A stretch of DNA of 64,000 bases, from assembly GCF_030316765.1 (NCBI RefSeq), contig NZ_JASZYT010000006.1:186001-250000 (forward strand), in the 5' to 3' direction. The stretch comes from Variovorax saccharolyticus (GTDB taxonomy: Bacteria > Pseudomonadota > Gammaproteobacteria > Burkholderiales > Burkholderiaceae_C). Under the pieces are notes generated by a model. The model saw only the letters and a program-made list of their open reading frames with translations, was not told where the DNA came from and ran no database searches. The translations under genes and the position numbers were made by a program. The first letter of the stretch is position 1. Every line of letters begins with the position of its first letter. Below, piece after piece: positions 33,234 to 41,700 of the stretch.

Positions 33234-33264
33234 AAAAAAGCAAAGGGCCGCACGAAGGCGGCCC
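33234..33264 (-). terminator. Intrinsic terminator between hpf and ptsN
   Basis: On the minus strand GGGCCGC-CTTCGT-GCGGCCC is a perfect 7-base-pair stem followed by TTTGCTTTTTT. It should end most hpf transcripts, so ptsN-hprK needs read-through or its own promoter. Confidence 0.85.
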
Positions 33265-33291
33265 GCAAGAGTATTTGCCCGAACAGCGGAA

Positions 33292-33621
33292 CTACATCAC
33301 GCGCTTGGGTGCTGCGTGGTGATGATCCTGGAGGCGGTCCTTGTGGCGCACGACCTGACGGTCGAGCTTGTCGACCAGTTCGTCGACGGCGGCGTAGAGA
33401 TCAGCGTGGCTCGATTCCGCGAACATGTCGTTGCCCTTGACGTGGATATTGCACTCGGCCCGTTGCCGGCGTTCCTTTTCCTTCTGCTTTTCCACCGTAA
33501 GGATCACCTTCACATCGACCACTTGGTCGAAATGCCGGGTGATCCGGTCCAGCTTGCTCGTTACGTAGTTGCGCAATGCAGGTGTGACGTCGAGGTGATG
33601 ACCGCTGATCGTCAAATTCAT
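33292..33621 (-). CDS. hpf: Ribosome hibernation promoting factor (short HPF/YfiA family)
   Basis: A 109-residue ribosome-binding protein that promotes inactive 70S or 100S particles. It opens MNLTISGHHLDVTPALRNYV and contains HVKGNDMFAESSHADLYAAVDELVDKLDRQV, typical of the beta-alpha-beta fold; it ends with a His-rich segment (RLQDHHHAAPKRVM). A strong AGGAGG lies six bases before the ATG. In many relatives hpf follows rpoN; here the upstream neighbour is a helicase gene instead. A terminator follows it. Confidence 0.94.
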   Translation of the reverse strand: MNLTISGHHLDVTPALRNYVTSKLDRITRHFDQVVDVKVILTVEKQKEKERRQRAECNIHVKGNDMFAESSHADLYAAVDELVDKLDRQVVRHKDRLQDHHHAAPKRVM

Positions 33622-33837
33622 GAATGACCTCCTGGAATTGACGGTTGGGGAAATAGCCGCGCCCCTCTTGCGAAGAGGCGTAGCCGGGGGAAACGAGAGG
33701 GGAATGAAAGGAGAGAGAAGGGGAAGAGAGGGAGAAAGGAGAGGCTTCGGGTCACTATGCCCATGCTGTCATCGAATTGCAATCCCTTTGCGGCAGGCGT
33801 CTGCGCCAGATCAAGGCCGGGCCGCCATGCGCTATGC

Positions 33838-33848
33838 ATTTGATAGCA
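33838..33848 (-). repeat. Dispersed TGCTATCAAAT motif, copy 1
   Basis: TGCTATCAAAT on the minus strand, right after the helicase terminator. An identical 11-mer on the plus strand lies at 48606-48616. Both copies are intergenic and AT-richer than their surroundings. Confidence 0.45.
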
Positions 33849-33881
33849 ACAAAGGGCCGGGCGACAGGGCAGGCCGGCCCT
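33846..33881 (-). terminator. Intrinsic terminator of the helicase gene
   Basis: On the minus strand AGGGCCGG pairs with CCGGCCCT (8 bp; arms 33874-33881 and 33853-33860) around a 13-base loop, followed by TTGTTGCTATC. It lies about 63 bases past the helicase stop. Confidence 0.65.
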
Positions 33882-33943
33882 ACTGGAAGCAAACCCAGGG
33901 TCAAGCAGAGGCGCTGCGACCCCGTGGACCGAAGGGCCTCCGA

Positions 33944-36064
33944 TCAGCGCCAGGCGGCCCGCATCCGGCTCAGCAGGTCGATCGTGGCGGCCGGCGGCGG
34001 CACATGCGGCGCGCGCTCGGGCGGCGCCGGCCAGGTCTGCTGCTCGAAGCGCTGGGCATCGGCCGCCGGGATGAAGCGGGTGCGGCCCGCGTACAGGTGG
34101 CGGTCGCCGCGCACGGCCTGCTGGGTCACGTAGAAACGCTGCGGCACCAACAGGTGCAGGTGGTCGCGGGCGCGGGTCATCGCGACATAGAGCAGCCGGC
34201 GCTCTTCCTCGAGTTCGCGGGCGCCCTGCGCGACATCGGCCGGTATGCAGCCGTCGACCACGTTGAGCACGTGGACAGAGTTCCACTCCTGCCCCTTGGC
34301 CGAGTGGATGGTCGACAGGATCAGGTAGTCCTCGTCGAGCAGCGGCGGGCCGGGCCGGTCGCTGGTGGCTTCGGGCGGATCGAGCGTGAGTTCGGTCAGG
34401 AAGCGCTCGCGGGAGGCGTAGCCGGCGGCCAGCCGGGCCAGCTGCTCGACATCGCCGCGCCGCACGGCCGCATCGTCGTGCAGCCGCTCCAGGTGCGGCA
34501 GGTACCACTCGAGCGCGAGGTCCATGTCGGCCGGCCAGGCCAGCGCGGGAGCGCGCAGCGCCGCATAGATGCCGGCGAAGCGCGCCCACTCGGCCTGGGC
34601 CGCCGCGGGCGGCACGAAAGCCTGCACCGCCGCGCCCGGATCCCCGGCCTCGGCCATGGCGTCGAGCAGCCGCGCGGAGGTCACCGGACCGATGCCCGGG
34701 ATCATCTGCGTGACGCGGAAGCCGGCCATGCGTCCGCGCGGGTTCTGGGCGAAGCGCAGCACCGCGAGCAGGTCTTTGACGTGCGCCGCCTCCAGGAACT
34801 TGAGGCCGCCGTACTTCACGAACGGGATGTTGCGCCGCGCCAGTTCGAGTTCGAGCGCGGCGCTGTGGCTGGAGGTGCGGAACAGCACCGCCTGCGACTT
34901 CAGCGACAGGCCGCCTTCGCGGTGGGCCAGCACCCGGTCGGCCACCCAGCGGGCCTGCTGCGCCTCGTCGGGCACCAGCACCAGCTGCGGCTTGCCGGCC
35001 GAGGGCTTGTCGGTCCAGAGCGTCTTGGCGTGCCTTTCGGCGGCACCCGCGATCAGCGCGTTCGAGACGTCGAGGATCGGCTGCGTCGACCGGTAGTTGC
35101 GTTCCAGCGTGACGATGCGCGCGGGCTGGCCGAACTGCTGAGGAAAATCGAGGATGTTGCGCACCGTGGCGCCGCGGAACGAGTAGATCGACTGCGCGTC
35201 GTCGCCGACCACCGTCACCCCGCGGCCGTCGGGCTTCATGGCGCGCAGGATGGCCGCCTGCAGCAGGTTGGTGTCCTGGTATTCGTCGACCAGAACATGG
35301 TCGAAGCGGCCGCCGACATGCGCGGCCAGCGCGGGCTCGGCGACCATCGCCGACCAGTACTGCAGCAGGTCGTCGTAGTCGAGCACCTGCTGCTGCTGCT
35401 TGGCCTCGACATAGGCGCCGAACAGCCGCTTGAGCTCGGCCTCCCATTCGGCGCACCACGGGAACGCCTCCTTCAGCACCTCGCCCAGCGGCGCGCAGGT
35501 GTTGACGGTGCGCGAATAGATCGACAGGCAGGTGCCCTTCTGCGGAAAGCGGCGCGTGGTGGACGAGAGGCCGAGATCGTGGCGCACCAGTCCCATCAGA
35601 TCCTCGGCGTCGCCGCGATCGTGGATCGTGAAGTTCTCGCCGAGGCCGATCTGCGCCGCGTACTCGCGCAGCAGGCGGGCACCGATGCCATGGAAGGTGC
35701 CGGCCCAGGGCAGGGCCGGCGGCGTCTGCGAGGCCAGCCCGAGCACCCGCACCAGCACCTGGCCGGCACGGCGCTCCATCTCCTGCGCGGCTCGCCTCGA
35801 AAAGGTCAGCAGCAGGATGCGCTGCGGATCGGCGCCGCCGGCGATCAGGTGGGCCACCCGGTGCGCCAGCGTGCTGGTCTTGCCCGAGCCGGCGCCGGCG
35901 ATCACGAGCAGCGGACGCGGGTCCTGCTGCGCCGGCTCGAGGGCGGCGTCGACCCCATGCAGCACCGCGGCGCGCTGGGCCTCGTTGAGCGTCGCGAGCG
36001 CTTGCGCGAGCCGCTCGGCCTGGGTCGTGGCGCCGGTGGAAGGAGGTGTCGCAACGCGCTGCAT
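33944..36064 (-). CDS. UvrD/Rep family ATP-dependent DNA helicase
   Basis: A superfamily 1A 3'-5' helicase of 706 residues. Motif I is AGAGSGKT (56-63), motif Ia LLTFSRRAAQEMERRA, motif II VDEYQDTNLLQ, motif III VVGDDAQSIYSFRGA, motif IV ERNYRSTQPIL, motif V STIHSAKGQEWNSVHV and motif VI EEERRLLYVAMTRARDHL. The ATG at 36064 is chosen over the in-frame start 27 codons upstream because the longer N-terminus is low-complexity and unconserved. A TACAGT hexamer ends seven bases before it. There is a QQQQ run in VEAKQQQQVLDYDDLLQ. It may be a UvrD or Rep paralogue; a repair role is inferred from family. Confidence 0.92.
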   Translation of the reverse strand: MQRVATPPSTGATTQAERLAQALATLNEAQRAAVLHGVDAALEPAQQDPRPLLVIAGAGSGKTSTLAHRVAHLIAGGADPQRILLLTFSRRAAQEMERRAGQVLVRVLGLASQTPPALPWAGTFHGIGARLLREYAAQIGLGENFTIHDRGDAEDLMGLVRHDLGLSSTTRRFPQKGTCLSIYSRTVNTCAPLGEVLKEAFPWCAEWEAELKRLFGAYVEAKQQQQVLDYDDLLQYWSAMVAEPALAAHVGGRFDHVLVDEYQDTNLLQAAILRAMKPDGRGVTVVGDDAQSIYSFRGATVRNILDFPQQFGQPARIVTLERNYRSTQPILDVSNALIAGAAERHAKTLWTDKPSAGKPQLVLVPDEAQQARWVADRVLAHREGGLSLKSQAVLFRTSSHSAALELELARRNIPFVKYGGLKFLEAAHVKDLLAVLRFAQNPRGRMAGFRVTQMIPGIGPVTSARLLDAMAEAGDPGAAVQAFVPPAAAQAEWARFAGIYAALRAPALAWPADMDLALEWYLPHLERLHDDAAVRRGDVEQLARLAAGYASRERFLTELTLDPPEATSDRPGPPLLDEDYLILSTIHSAKGQEWNSVHVLNVVDGCIPADVAQGARELEEERRLLYVAMTRARDHLHLLVPQRFYVTQQAVRGDRHLYAGRTRFIPAADAQRFEQQTWPAPPERAPHVPPPAATIDLLSRMRAAWR

Positions 36065-36123
36065 CGGCGCAACTGTACTGTATGTCCGTCCAGCCCGCCG
36101 CCAGCGCCGCCGGGAGCCGGATG

Positions 36124-36274
36124 ACATAATCGCGCCTCGCTGCAAACCGGAGATTCGCGCATGGAAACCGATCCGTCTCGGCAGCTTTCACTTCCCCTCT
36201 GACGCCCTGCCGGCGAGGAAGCTGAAAGCGCCCCACCCCTCGCCCGCCCGTCAGACATTTCAAGGAAGTGAGCC
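36124..36274 (+). promoter_or_regulatory. Promoter and structured 5' leader of corA
   Basis: CATAAT (36124-36129) is a plausible -10, predicting a leader of about 140 nt. The leader holds a long stem: GCTTTC (36184-36189) pairs with GAAAGC (36224-36229), and inside it CTTCCCCTC (36191-36199) pairs with GAGGAAG (36215-36221) with a two-base bulge. The stem ends 45 bases before the ATG, which has its own AAGGAAGTGA ribosome site. It does not match the ykoK or mgtA magnesium riboswitches as I know them. Confidence 0.45.
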
Positions 36275-37261
36275 ATGCTCAACATCTTCACGCTCGCCAA
36301 TGGCCGCCTCGTCCAGGAAGAGATCGAGGCTCTCGAAGAGCTTTCCAAGTTCCAGCCGATCTGGGTAGACCTCGAATCGCCGACGGTTGAGGAGAAGCGC
36401 TGGATCAAGCAGTACTACGGCCTGTCGATCCCCGAGGATGCGATGGACGAGGACATCGAGGAGTCGGCGCGCTTCTATGAGGAAGACAACGGCGAACTCC
36501 ACATCCGCAGCGACTTCCTGATCGACGACGACGAGAACCCGCGCTCGGTGCGTGTCGCCTTCATCCTGAACCAGCACAACGCCGAACTGCGCAGCCGCGG
36601 CGTGCTGTTCTCGATCCACGACGAGGACGTGCCGGTGTTCCGCCTGCTGCGCATGCGCGCGCGGCGCGCTCCCGGGCTGATCGAGGATGCCAAGGAAGTG
36701 CTGCTGAAGCTGTTCGACGCCGACGCCGAGTATTCGGCCGACACGCTCGAGAACATCTACGACGAGCTCGAGATCGCCGGCAAGAAGGTGCTGTCGGGCA
36801 ACGTCAGCGACGAGCTGGCCGGCGAGGTGCTGGGCCTGATCGCGCGCCAGGAAGACTTGAACGGGCGCATCCGCCGCAACGTGATGGACACGCGCCGCGC
36901 GGTCAGCTTCATGATGCGAAGCCGGATGCTCAACGCGGAGCAGTTCGAGGAGGCGCGGCAGATTCTTCGCGACATCGAATCGCTCGACAACCACACGGCC
37001 TTCCTGTTCGACAAGATCAACTTCCTGATGGATGCGACCGTCGGTTTCATCAACATCAACCAGAACAAGACCATCAAGATCTTCTCGGTGGCCAGCGTGG
37101 CGCTGCTGCCGCCCACCTTGATCGCCAGCGTCTACGGCATGAACTTCAAGTTCATGCCCGAGATGGACTGGAGCTACGGCTACGCCTATGCGATCGCGCT
37201 GATGGTCGCCAGCGCGCTGGTGCCGATGTGGTACTTCCGCCGGCGCGGCTGGCTCAAGTAG
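36275..37261 (+). CDS. corA: CorA family magnesium/cobalt transporter
   Basis: A 328-residue pentameric divalent cation channel. The large acidic cytoplasmic domain comes first (DEDIEESARFYEEDNGELHI), then the stalk helix, then two membrane helices at about 268-288 (SVASVALLPPTLIASVYGM) and 298-318. The selectivity signature GMN is at 288-290 (YGMNFKFMPEMDW), and the C-terminus is the basic RRRGWLK expected on the cytoplasmic side. It is preceded by a structured leader and overlaps the convergent nucleosidase gene by 8 bases. Confidence 0.95.
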   Translation: MLNIFTLANGRLVQEEIEALEELSKFQPIWVDLESPTVEEKRWIKQYYGLSIPEDAMDEDIEESARFYEEDNGELHIRSDFLIDDDENPRSVRVAFILNQHNAELRSRGVLFSIHDEDVPVFRLLRMRARRAPGLIEDAKEVLLKLFDADAEYSADTLENIYDELEIAGKKVLSGNVSDELAGEVLGLIARQEDLNGRIRRNVMDTRRAVSFMMRSRMLNAEQFEEARQILRDIESLDNHTAFLFDKINFLMDATVGFININQNKTIKIFSVASVALLPPTLIASVYGMNFKFMPEMDWSYGYAYAIALMVASALVPMWYFRRRGWLK

Positions 37262-38030
37262 CCTCGTCGTCTTCGGGCGGCGGCAGGGCCGCCAGCCAGG
37301 CCCCCACCAGCGCCAGGCTGTAGCGGCTCGCGACCGCCGAGACGAAGCGGGTGAAGTCGCCGTGGGCCTCGTCGTCGGCCCGGTCGGAAATGGTTCGCAC
37401 CGCGGCGAACGGAACGCCGTAGTCGTGGCACACCTGGGCCACCGCGGCGCCTTCCATCTCGACCGCCAGCGCGTCGGGCAGCGCGAGGCGAAGCGCGGCG
37501 CTTTCGGCCGCGGTCGAGACGAAGCGGTCGCCGCTCACGAGCAGGCCGCGGTGCACCGCCGGCAACCTCAGGCCGAAGTCATCGACCACCTTCTGACCCA
37601 GCAGCGCGACCGGATCGACGAGCACCTCGGCCGCCACTTCGGCGAGCGCCTCGCTGATCTCGGTGTCGGCCGCGAAGCGGGCATGACCGGTCAGCGGAAC
37701 CTCGTATTTCGGGAAGATCGGCGAGGCGTCGAGGTCGTGCTGCAGCAGCCGGGTCGCGACCACCACGTCGCCGACCCGGACGCCCGGCGCCAGCCCGCCG
37801 GCCACGCCGGTGAAGACGATCGCCTGCACGCCGAAGCGCTCCAGCAGCACCGTGGCCGTGAGCGCCGCCGCCACCTTGCCGATGCGCGACAACACCGCGA
37901 CCACCGCCTGGCCGTTCAGGTGGCCGACCCAGAAGTCGCGGCCCGCCACGCGCACGCGCTGCTCGTCGGGCATCTGTGCGAGGAGCGCGCTGAGCTCCTC
38001 GTGCATCGCGGCGACGATCGCGATCGTCAT
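37254..38030 (-). CDS. mtn: 5'-methylthioadenosine/S-adenosylhomocysteine nucleosidase
   Basis: Cleaves the adenine from methylthioadenosine and S-adenosylhomocysteine, for methyl-cycle salvage. It has 258 residues, about 25 more than E. coli MTAN. Motifs are IAIVAAMHEELSALL, VFTGVAGGLAPGVRVGDVVV, and the active-site segments SGDRFVS, VEMEGAAVAQVCHDYGVPF and RTISDRADDEAH. Its ATG overlaps the stop of the ABC binding-protein gene as ATGA, making it the last cistron of the transporter operon. It converges on corA. Confidence 0.92.
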   Translation of the reverse strand: MTIAIVAAMHEELSALLAQMPDEQRVRVAGRDFWVGHLNGQAVVAVLSRIGKVAAALTATVLLERFGVQAIVFTGVAGGLAPGVRVGDVVVATRLLQHDLDASPIFPKYEVPLTGHARFAADTEISEALAEVAAEVLVDPVALLGQKVVDDFGLRLPAVHRGLLVSGDRFVSTAAESAALRLALPDALAVEMEGAAVAQVCHDYGVPFAAVRTISDRADDEAHGDFTRFVSAVASRYSLALVGAWLAALPPPEDDEAT

Positions 38031-39655
38031 TGCTTGATGTCGACGCCGTAGAAGGTGTGGCGGCCGAAGGGGCTGAGCTTGAAGTCGATCACCTCCTTGC
38101 GCACCGGCTTCAGCTGCACCGCATGCGCGATCGTGAACCACGGCGCCTGTTCCTTGAAGATCACCTGGGCCTTCTTGTAGAGCGCGTCGCGTTCGGCCTG
38201 CTTGGGCACGTTCTTGGCCTTCACGACCAGCTCGTCGTAGGGCTGATAGCAGAACTTGGCCACGTTGCTGCCGCTGGCCGACTGCGCCGACGCACAGCCG
38301 AGCAGGGTGGAGAGGAAGTTGTCGGGATCGCCGTTGTCGCCGGTCCAGCCCAGCATGCCCATCTGGTGCTCGCCGGCCTGCATGCGCTTTCTGTACTCGC
38401 CCCACTCGAACGTCTTGATCTCGGCCTTGACGCCGACCTTCGCCAGGTCGGCCTGCATCAGCTCGGCGATCCGCTTGGCGTTCGGGTTGTAGGGGCGCTG
38501 CACCGGCATCGCCCACAGGTCGGTCGTGAAGCCGTCCGGATAGCCGGCCTGCGCCAGCAGCTTCTTGGCGGCCTCGGGATCGTAGGGGTCGTCCTTGATC
38601 GCGTCGTTGTAGGACCACATGGTCGGCGGGATCGGATTCTTGGCGGCGACGCCGGTCGTCAGGTAGACGCCGTCGATGATCGCCTTCTTGTTGATCGCCA
38701 TGTTGAGCGCCTTGCGCACGCGCACGTCGTCGAAGGGCTTCTTCTGCGTGTTGTAGGCCAGGTAGCCGACATTGAGGCCGGCCTGCTCGAGCACCTGCAC
38801 GTTCGGGTCCTTGCGGATGGCGTCGAGGTCGGCCGGATTCGGGTAGGGCATGACATGGCACTCGCCCTTCTGCAGCTTGGCCCAGCGCACCGAAGCATCG
38901 GGCGTGATCGCGAAGATCAGGTCGTCGATCTTGGCCTTGCCGCCCCAGTACTGCGGGAAGGCCTTGAAGCGCACGATGGCGTCCTTCTGGTACTGCACCA
39001 GGTAGAACGGGCCGGTGCCGATCGGGTCCTGGTCGATCTTCTCGGGGGTGCCGGCCTTGAGCATCGCGATCGCGTATTCCTTGGACTGGATGCCGGCGTA
39101 GGGCATCGCGAGGTTGGCCAGGAAGGGCGCCTCGGGCTTGTTGAGCACGAACTTGACCGTGTAGTCGTCGATGCGGTCGATCGACTTCAAGAGCTTGGGC
39201 ATGCCCATGTCGTTGAAGTAGGAATGGTTCGGGCTCGTGACCTTGAAGTAGGGATCGGCCTCCTTCCACTGGCGCTCCATCATGAAGATCACGTCGTCGG
39301 CATTGAAGTCGCGCGTCGGCTTGAAGCTCTTGGCCGTGTTGTGCCACTTGACGCCGCGGCGCAGCTTGAAGGTGTACTCGGTGCCGTCGGGCGAGATGGT
39401 CCAGCTCTCGGCCAGGCCGGGCACCACCTTGGTGGAGCCGCGCTCGAAGTCGACCAGGTTGTTGTAGACCTGGGTGGTGGCATCGAACGAAGTGCCGGTG
39501 GTGTTCACCGCGGCATAGAAGTTCTCGGGGCTGCCCTCGGAGCAATAGACCAGCGTCTTGGCCGACGCGGCGCCGCAGGCCAGCGCGAGCGCCGCCGGAG
39601 CCAGCAGCGTGGCCGCGCGGAGGCGGCGCGAGACAGAAGAGGGGGTGTTGGACAT
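38027..39655 (-). CDS. ABC transporter periplasmic solute-binding protein (family 5, DppA-like)
   Basis: A 542-residue periplasmic binding protein of family 5 (peptides, nickel, opines). The signal peptide ends near LALACGAASAKT (about residue 32). Family features are TLVYCSEGSPENFYAAVNTT, LVDFERGSTKVVPGLAESW, the ABC-SBP signature region FKLRRGVKWHNTAKSFKPTR, and YNTQKKPFDDVRVRKALNMA; the pattern is closest to DppA, the dipeptide/heme binding protein. Stop and mtn start overlap. It lies 14 nt after the second ATPase gene, so the operon order is dppB-C-D-F-A-mtn. Confidence 0.93.
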   Translation of the reverse strand: MSNTPSSVSRRLRAATLLAPAALALACGAASAKTLVYCSEGSPENFYAAVNTTGTSFDATTQVYNNLVDFERGSTKVVPGLAESWTISPDGTEYTFKLRRGVKWHNTAKSFKPTRDFNADDVIFMMERQWKEADPYFKVTSPNHSYFNDMGMPKLLKSIDRIDDYTVKFVLNKPEAPFLANLAMPYAGIQSKEYAIAMLKAGTPEKIDQDPIGTGPFYLVQYQKDAIVRFKAFPQYWGGKAKIDDLIFAITPDASVRWAKLQKGECHVMPYPNPADLDAIRKDPNVQVLEQAGLNVGYLAYNTQKKPFDDVRVRKALNMAINKKAIIDGVYLTTGVAAKNPIPPTMWSYNDAIKDDPYDPEAAKKLLAQAGYPDGFTTDLWAMPVQRPYNPNAKRIAELMQADLAKVGVKAEIKTFEWGEYRKRMQAGEHQMGMLGWTGDNGDPDNFLSTLLGCASAQSASGSNVAKFCYQPYDELVVKAKNVPKQAERDALYKKAQVIFKEQAPWFTIAHAVQLKPVRKEVIDFKLSPFGRHTFYGVDIKQ

Positions 39656-39669
39656 GTCGTTCGACTCCT

Positions 39670-40683
39670 TCAGGGGTTCTTCGGGCTTGGGGACGCGCCA
39701 GGCGCGGGCGGGGGAACTTCGGCAGGCAGGAACTTCTCGGCATGGTGGCAGGCCACCATGCGCTCGTCGAGCAGGCGCGGCAGCGGCCGCTCGCTGCGGC
39801 AGCGGTCGGTGGCATGGCCGCAGCGCGTGTTGAAGACGCAGCCCGGCGGCGGCGCGAGCGGCGAGGGCAACTCGCCCTTCAAGACGATGCGCTCGGCCAC
39901 GAGGCCCGGCGTCGAGGCCAGCAGCGCCTGCGTGTACGGGTGCAGCGGGCGCGCGAAGATGCGCGCCTTCGGGCCCTGCTCCACCGCGTGGCCCAGGTAC
40001 ATCACGAGCACCTCGTGCGCGATGTGGCGCACGACGCCGAGGTCGTGCGAGATGAAGAGGTACGACAGCCCCAGCTCGGCCTGCAGGTCGGCCAGCAGGT
40101 TCAGCACCTGGGCCTGGATCGAGACGTCGAGCGCCGACACCGGCTCGTCGGCCACCAGCAGGCGCGGGTCGAGCATCAGCGCGCGCGCGATCGCGATGCG
40201 CTGGCGCTGGCCGCCCGAGAACATGTGCGGATAGCGGTTCGCGTACTCGGGCCGCAGGCCGACCCGGGCCAGCATCTCGCGCGCCTTCGCCGCCCGCTCG
40301 CTCTTGCCCAGGGTGGTGTTGATCGCCAGCGGGTCCTCGAGCACGGTGGCGATCTTCTTGCGCGGATTGAGCGAGCCGTAGGGATTCTGGAACACCAGTT
40401 GCACCGCCTGGCGCAGTTCGCGCCGCCGCTCTTGCGGTGGCGCGACCGCATCGTGGCCGACGAGCTGGAGGGAGCCCGCGGTCGGTTTCTCGATCAGCGC
40501 CACCATGCGCGCCAGCGTCGATTTGCCGCAGCCCGATTCGCCCACCACCGCGAGCGTGCGGCCCCGCTCGATGCGGAACGAGATGTTGCCCACCGCCTGC
40601 AGATGCGCCGGCGCACGGAACAGGCCGCGGCGCACGGCATACACACGCTGCAGGTCCCGGGCCTCGACCACGATGTCGCTCAT
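39670..40683 (-). CDS. ABC transporter ATP-binding protein (DppF-like)
   Basis: A 337-residue ATPase of the peptide/nickel importer class. Walker A is GESGCGKST (about 48-56), Q-loop FQNPYGSLNPRKK, signature FSGGQRQRIAIARAL, Walker B LLVADEPVSALD, and switch histidine in FISHDLGVVRHIA. The C-terminal oligopeptide-transporter extension has the cysteine-containing CVFNTRCGHATDRCRSERP, which in DppD/DppF-type proteins can hold an iron-sulfur cluster. Start overlaps the dppD-like stop by 4 bases. Confidence 0.94.
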   Translation of the reverse strand: MSDIVVEARDLQRVYAVRRGLFRAPAHLQAVGNISFRIERGRTLAVVGESGCGKSTLARMVALIEKPTAGSLQLVGHDAVAPPQERRRELRQAVQLVFQNPYGSLNPRKKIATVLEDPLAINTTLGKSERAAKAREMLARVGLRPEYANRYPHMFSGGQRQRIAIARALMLDPRLLVADEPVSALDVSIQAQVLNLLADLQAELGLSYLFISHDLGVVRHIAHEVLVMYLGHAVEQGPKARIFARPLHPYTQALLASTPGLVAERIVLKGELPSPLAPPPGCVFNTRCGHATDRCRSERPLPRLLDERMVACHHAEKFLPAEVPPPAPGASPSPKNP

Positions 40684-41699
40684 CGCACGAACTCCACCAC
40701 GCGCGCGCCATCGCGCGCCAGCGCGGCGTCGCGCTGCGGGTCGCCGAGCGCATAGTGGCAGCGCACCTGGCCGCCCATCCATTCGCGCAACTCGGGCCGC
40801 ACCGCGCGCGAGTGCGCGGTCGCGTAGTCGCAGCGCGGCGCGAACAGGCAGCCTGCGGGCCGGTCGTGCACGCCGGGCACCACGCCGGCGATGGTCGCCA
40901 GCCGCCCTTCGCCGGCCGCGCGCTCGGGCAGCGCCGCCAGCAGGGCCGCGGTGTAGGGATGCTGCGGCGCCGCGAACAGCTCGGCGACGCCGCGTTCCTC
41001 CATCACCTGGCCCGCATACATCACGGCCACGCGCTGCGCCATCTCGCTGACCACGCCCATGTTGTGCGTGATCAGCACCAGGCCCATGCCGCGTTCCTTC
41101 TGGAGGCTGCGCAGCAGGTCGAGGATCTGGGCCTGGATCGTGACGTCGAGCGCGGTGGTGGGCTCGTCGGCGATCAGCAGCTTCGGGTTGCAGGCGATCG
41201 CCATCGCGATCATCACGCGCTGGTTCATGCCGCCGGAAAGCTGGTGCGGATAGCTGCCCAGCCGCGTGGAGGCGGCCGGGATGCCGACCTGCTCGAGCAA
41301 CTCGGTGGCCCGCCTCCTGGCCTCGCGCTTGTCCAGGCGCAGGTGCAGCCGCAGTGTTTCCATCAGCTGCCAGCCGATCGTGAAGCAGGGGTTCAGGCTG
41401 GTGGTCGGCTCCTGGAAGATCATCGCGACGTCTTTGCCGACCAGTCCGCGCCGTGCCTTGTCCGACAGGCCGAGCAGGTCGTGGCCGTCGAAGCGAAGGT
41501 GCTGCGCGCGCACGCGCCCGGGCCATCCGATCAAGCCCATCAGCGCCATCATCGTGACGCTCTTGCCGGAGCCCGACTCGCCGACGATGCCGAGCACCTC
41601 GCCCTGCTCCAGCCGCAGGCTGACGCCATCGACCGCATGCAGCGTGCCGCCCTGGGTGGGGAACTCCACATGGAGGTCGCGGATGTCCAGGAGGGCCAT
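40680..41699 (-). CDS. ABC transporter ATP-binding protein (DppD-like)
   Basis: A 339-residue ATPase paired with the DppF-like protein. Walker A is GESGSGKSV, Q-loop FQEPTTSLNPCFTIG, signature LSGGMNQRVMIAMAIA, Walker B LLIADEPTTALDV, and ITHNMGVVSEMA carries the switch histidine. The C-terminal CLFAPRCDYATAHSR is the oligopeptide ATPase extension. The ATG at 41699 (MALLDIRDLHVEF) is preferred over an in-frame start ten codons upstream, which would reach into the permease gene. Confidence 0.94.
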   Translation of the reverse strand: MALLDIRDLHVEFPTQGGTLHAVDGVSLRLEQGEVLGIVGESGSGKSVTMMALMGLIGWPGRVRAQHLRFDGHDLLGLSDKARRGLVGKDVAMIFQEPTTSLNPCFTIGWQLMETLRLHLRLDKREARRRATELLEQVGIPAASTRLGSYPHQLSGGMNQRVMIAMAIACNPKLLIADEPTTALDVTIQAQILDLLRSLQKERGMGLVLITHNMGVVSEMAQRVAVMYAGQVMEERGVAELFAAPQHPYTAALLAALPERAAGEGRLATIAGVVPGVHDRPAGCLFAPRCDYATAHSRAVRPELREWMGGQVRCHYALGDPQRDAALARDGARVVEFVR

Positions 41700-41700
41700 G

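Larger units (their letters stand above)
33622..33943. other. Gene-free region between the helicase gene and hpf
   Basis: No coding sequence is supported here. It contains the hpf leader with a perfect hairpin CCTCTT-GCG-AAGAGG (33664-33678), a 59-base almost pure purine tract on the plus strand (33686-33744), a GCTATCAAAT-type motif (33838-33848) and the helicase terminator. The hpf promoter must lie here; I cannot place it with confidence. Confidence 0.7.

Noticed and set aside
33686..33744. Purine tract as a small gene
   Set aside because: No start with a plausible frame or conserved product; it lies in the hpf leader.
36124..36274. ykoK (M-box) or mgtA-type magnesium riboswitch before corA
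   Set aside because: The leader is too short and lacks the conserved blocks of those classes as I know them; only a generic stem is supported.
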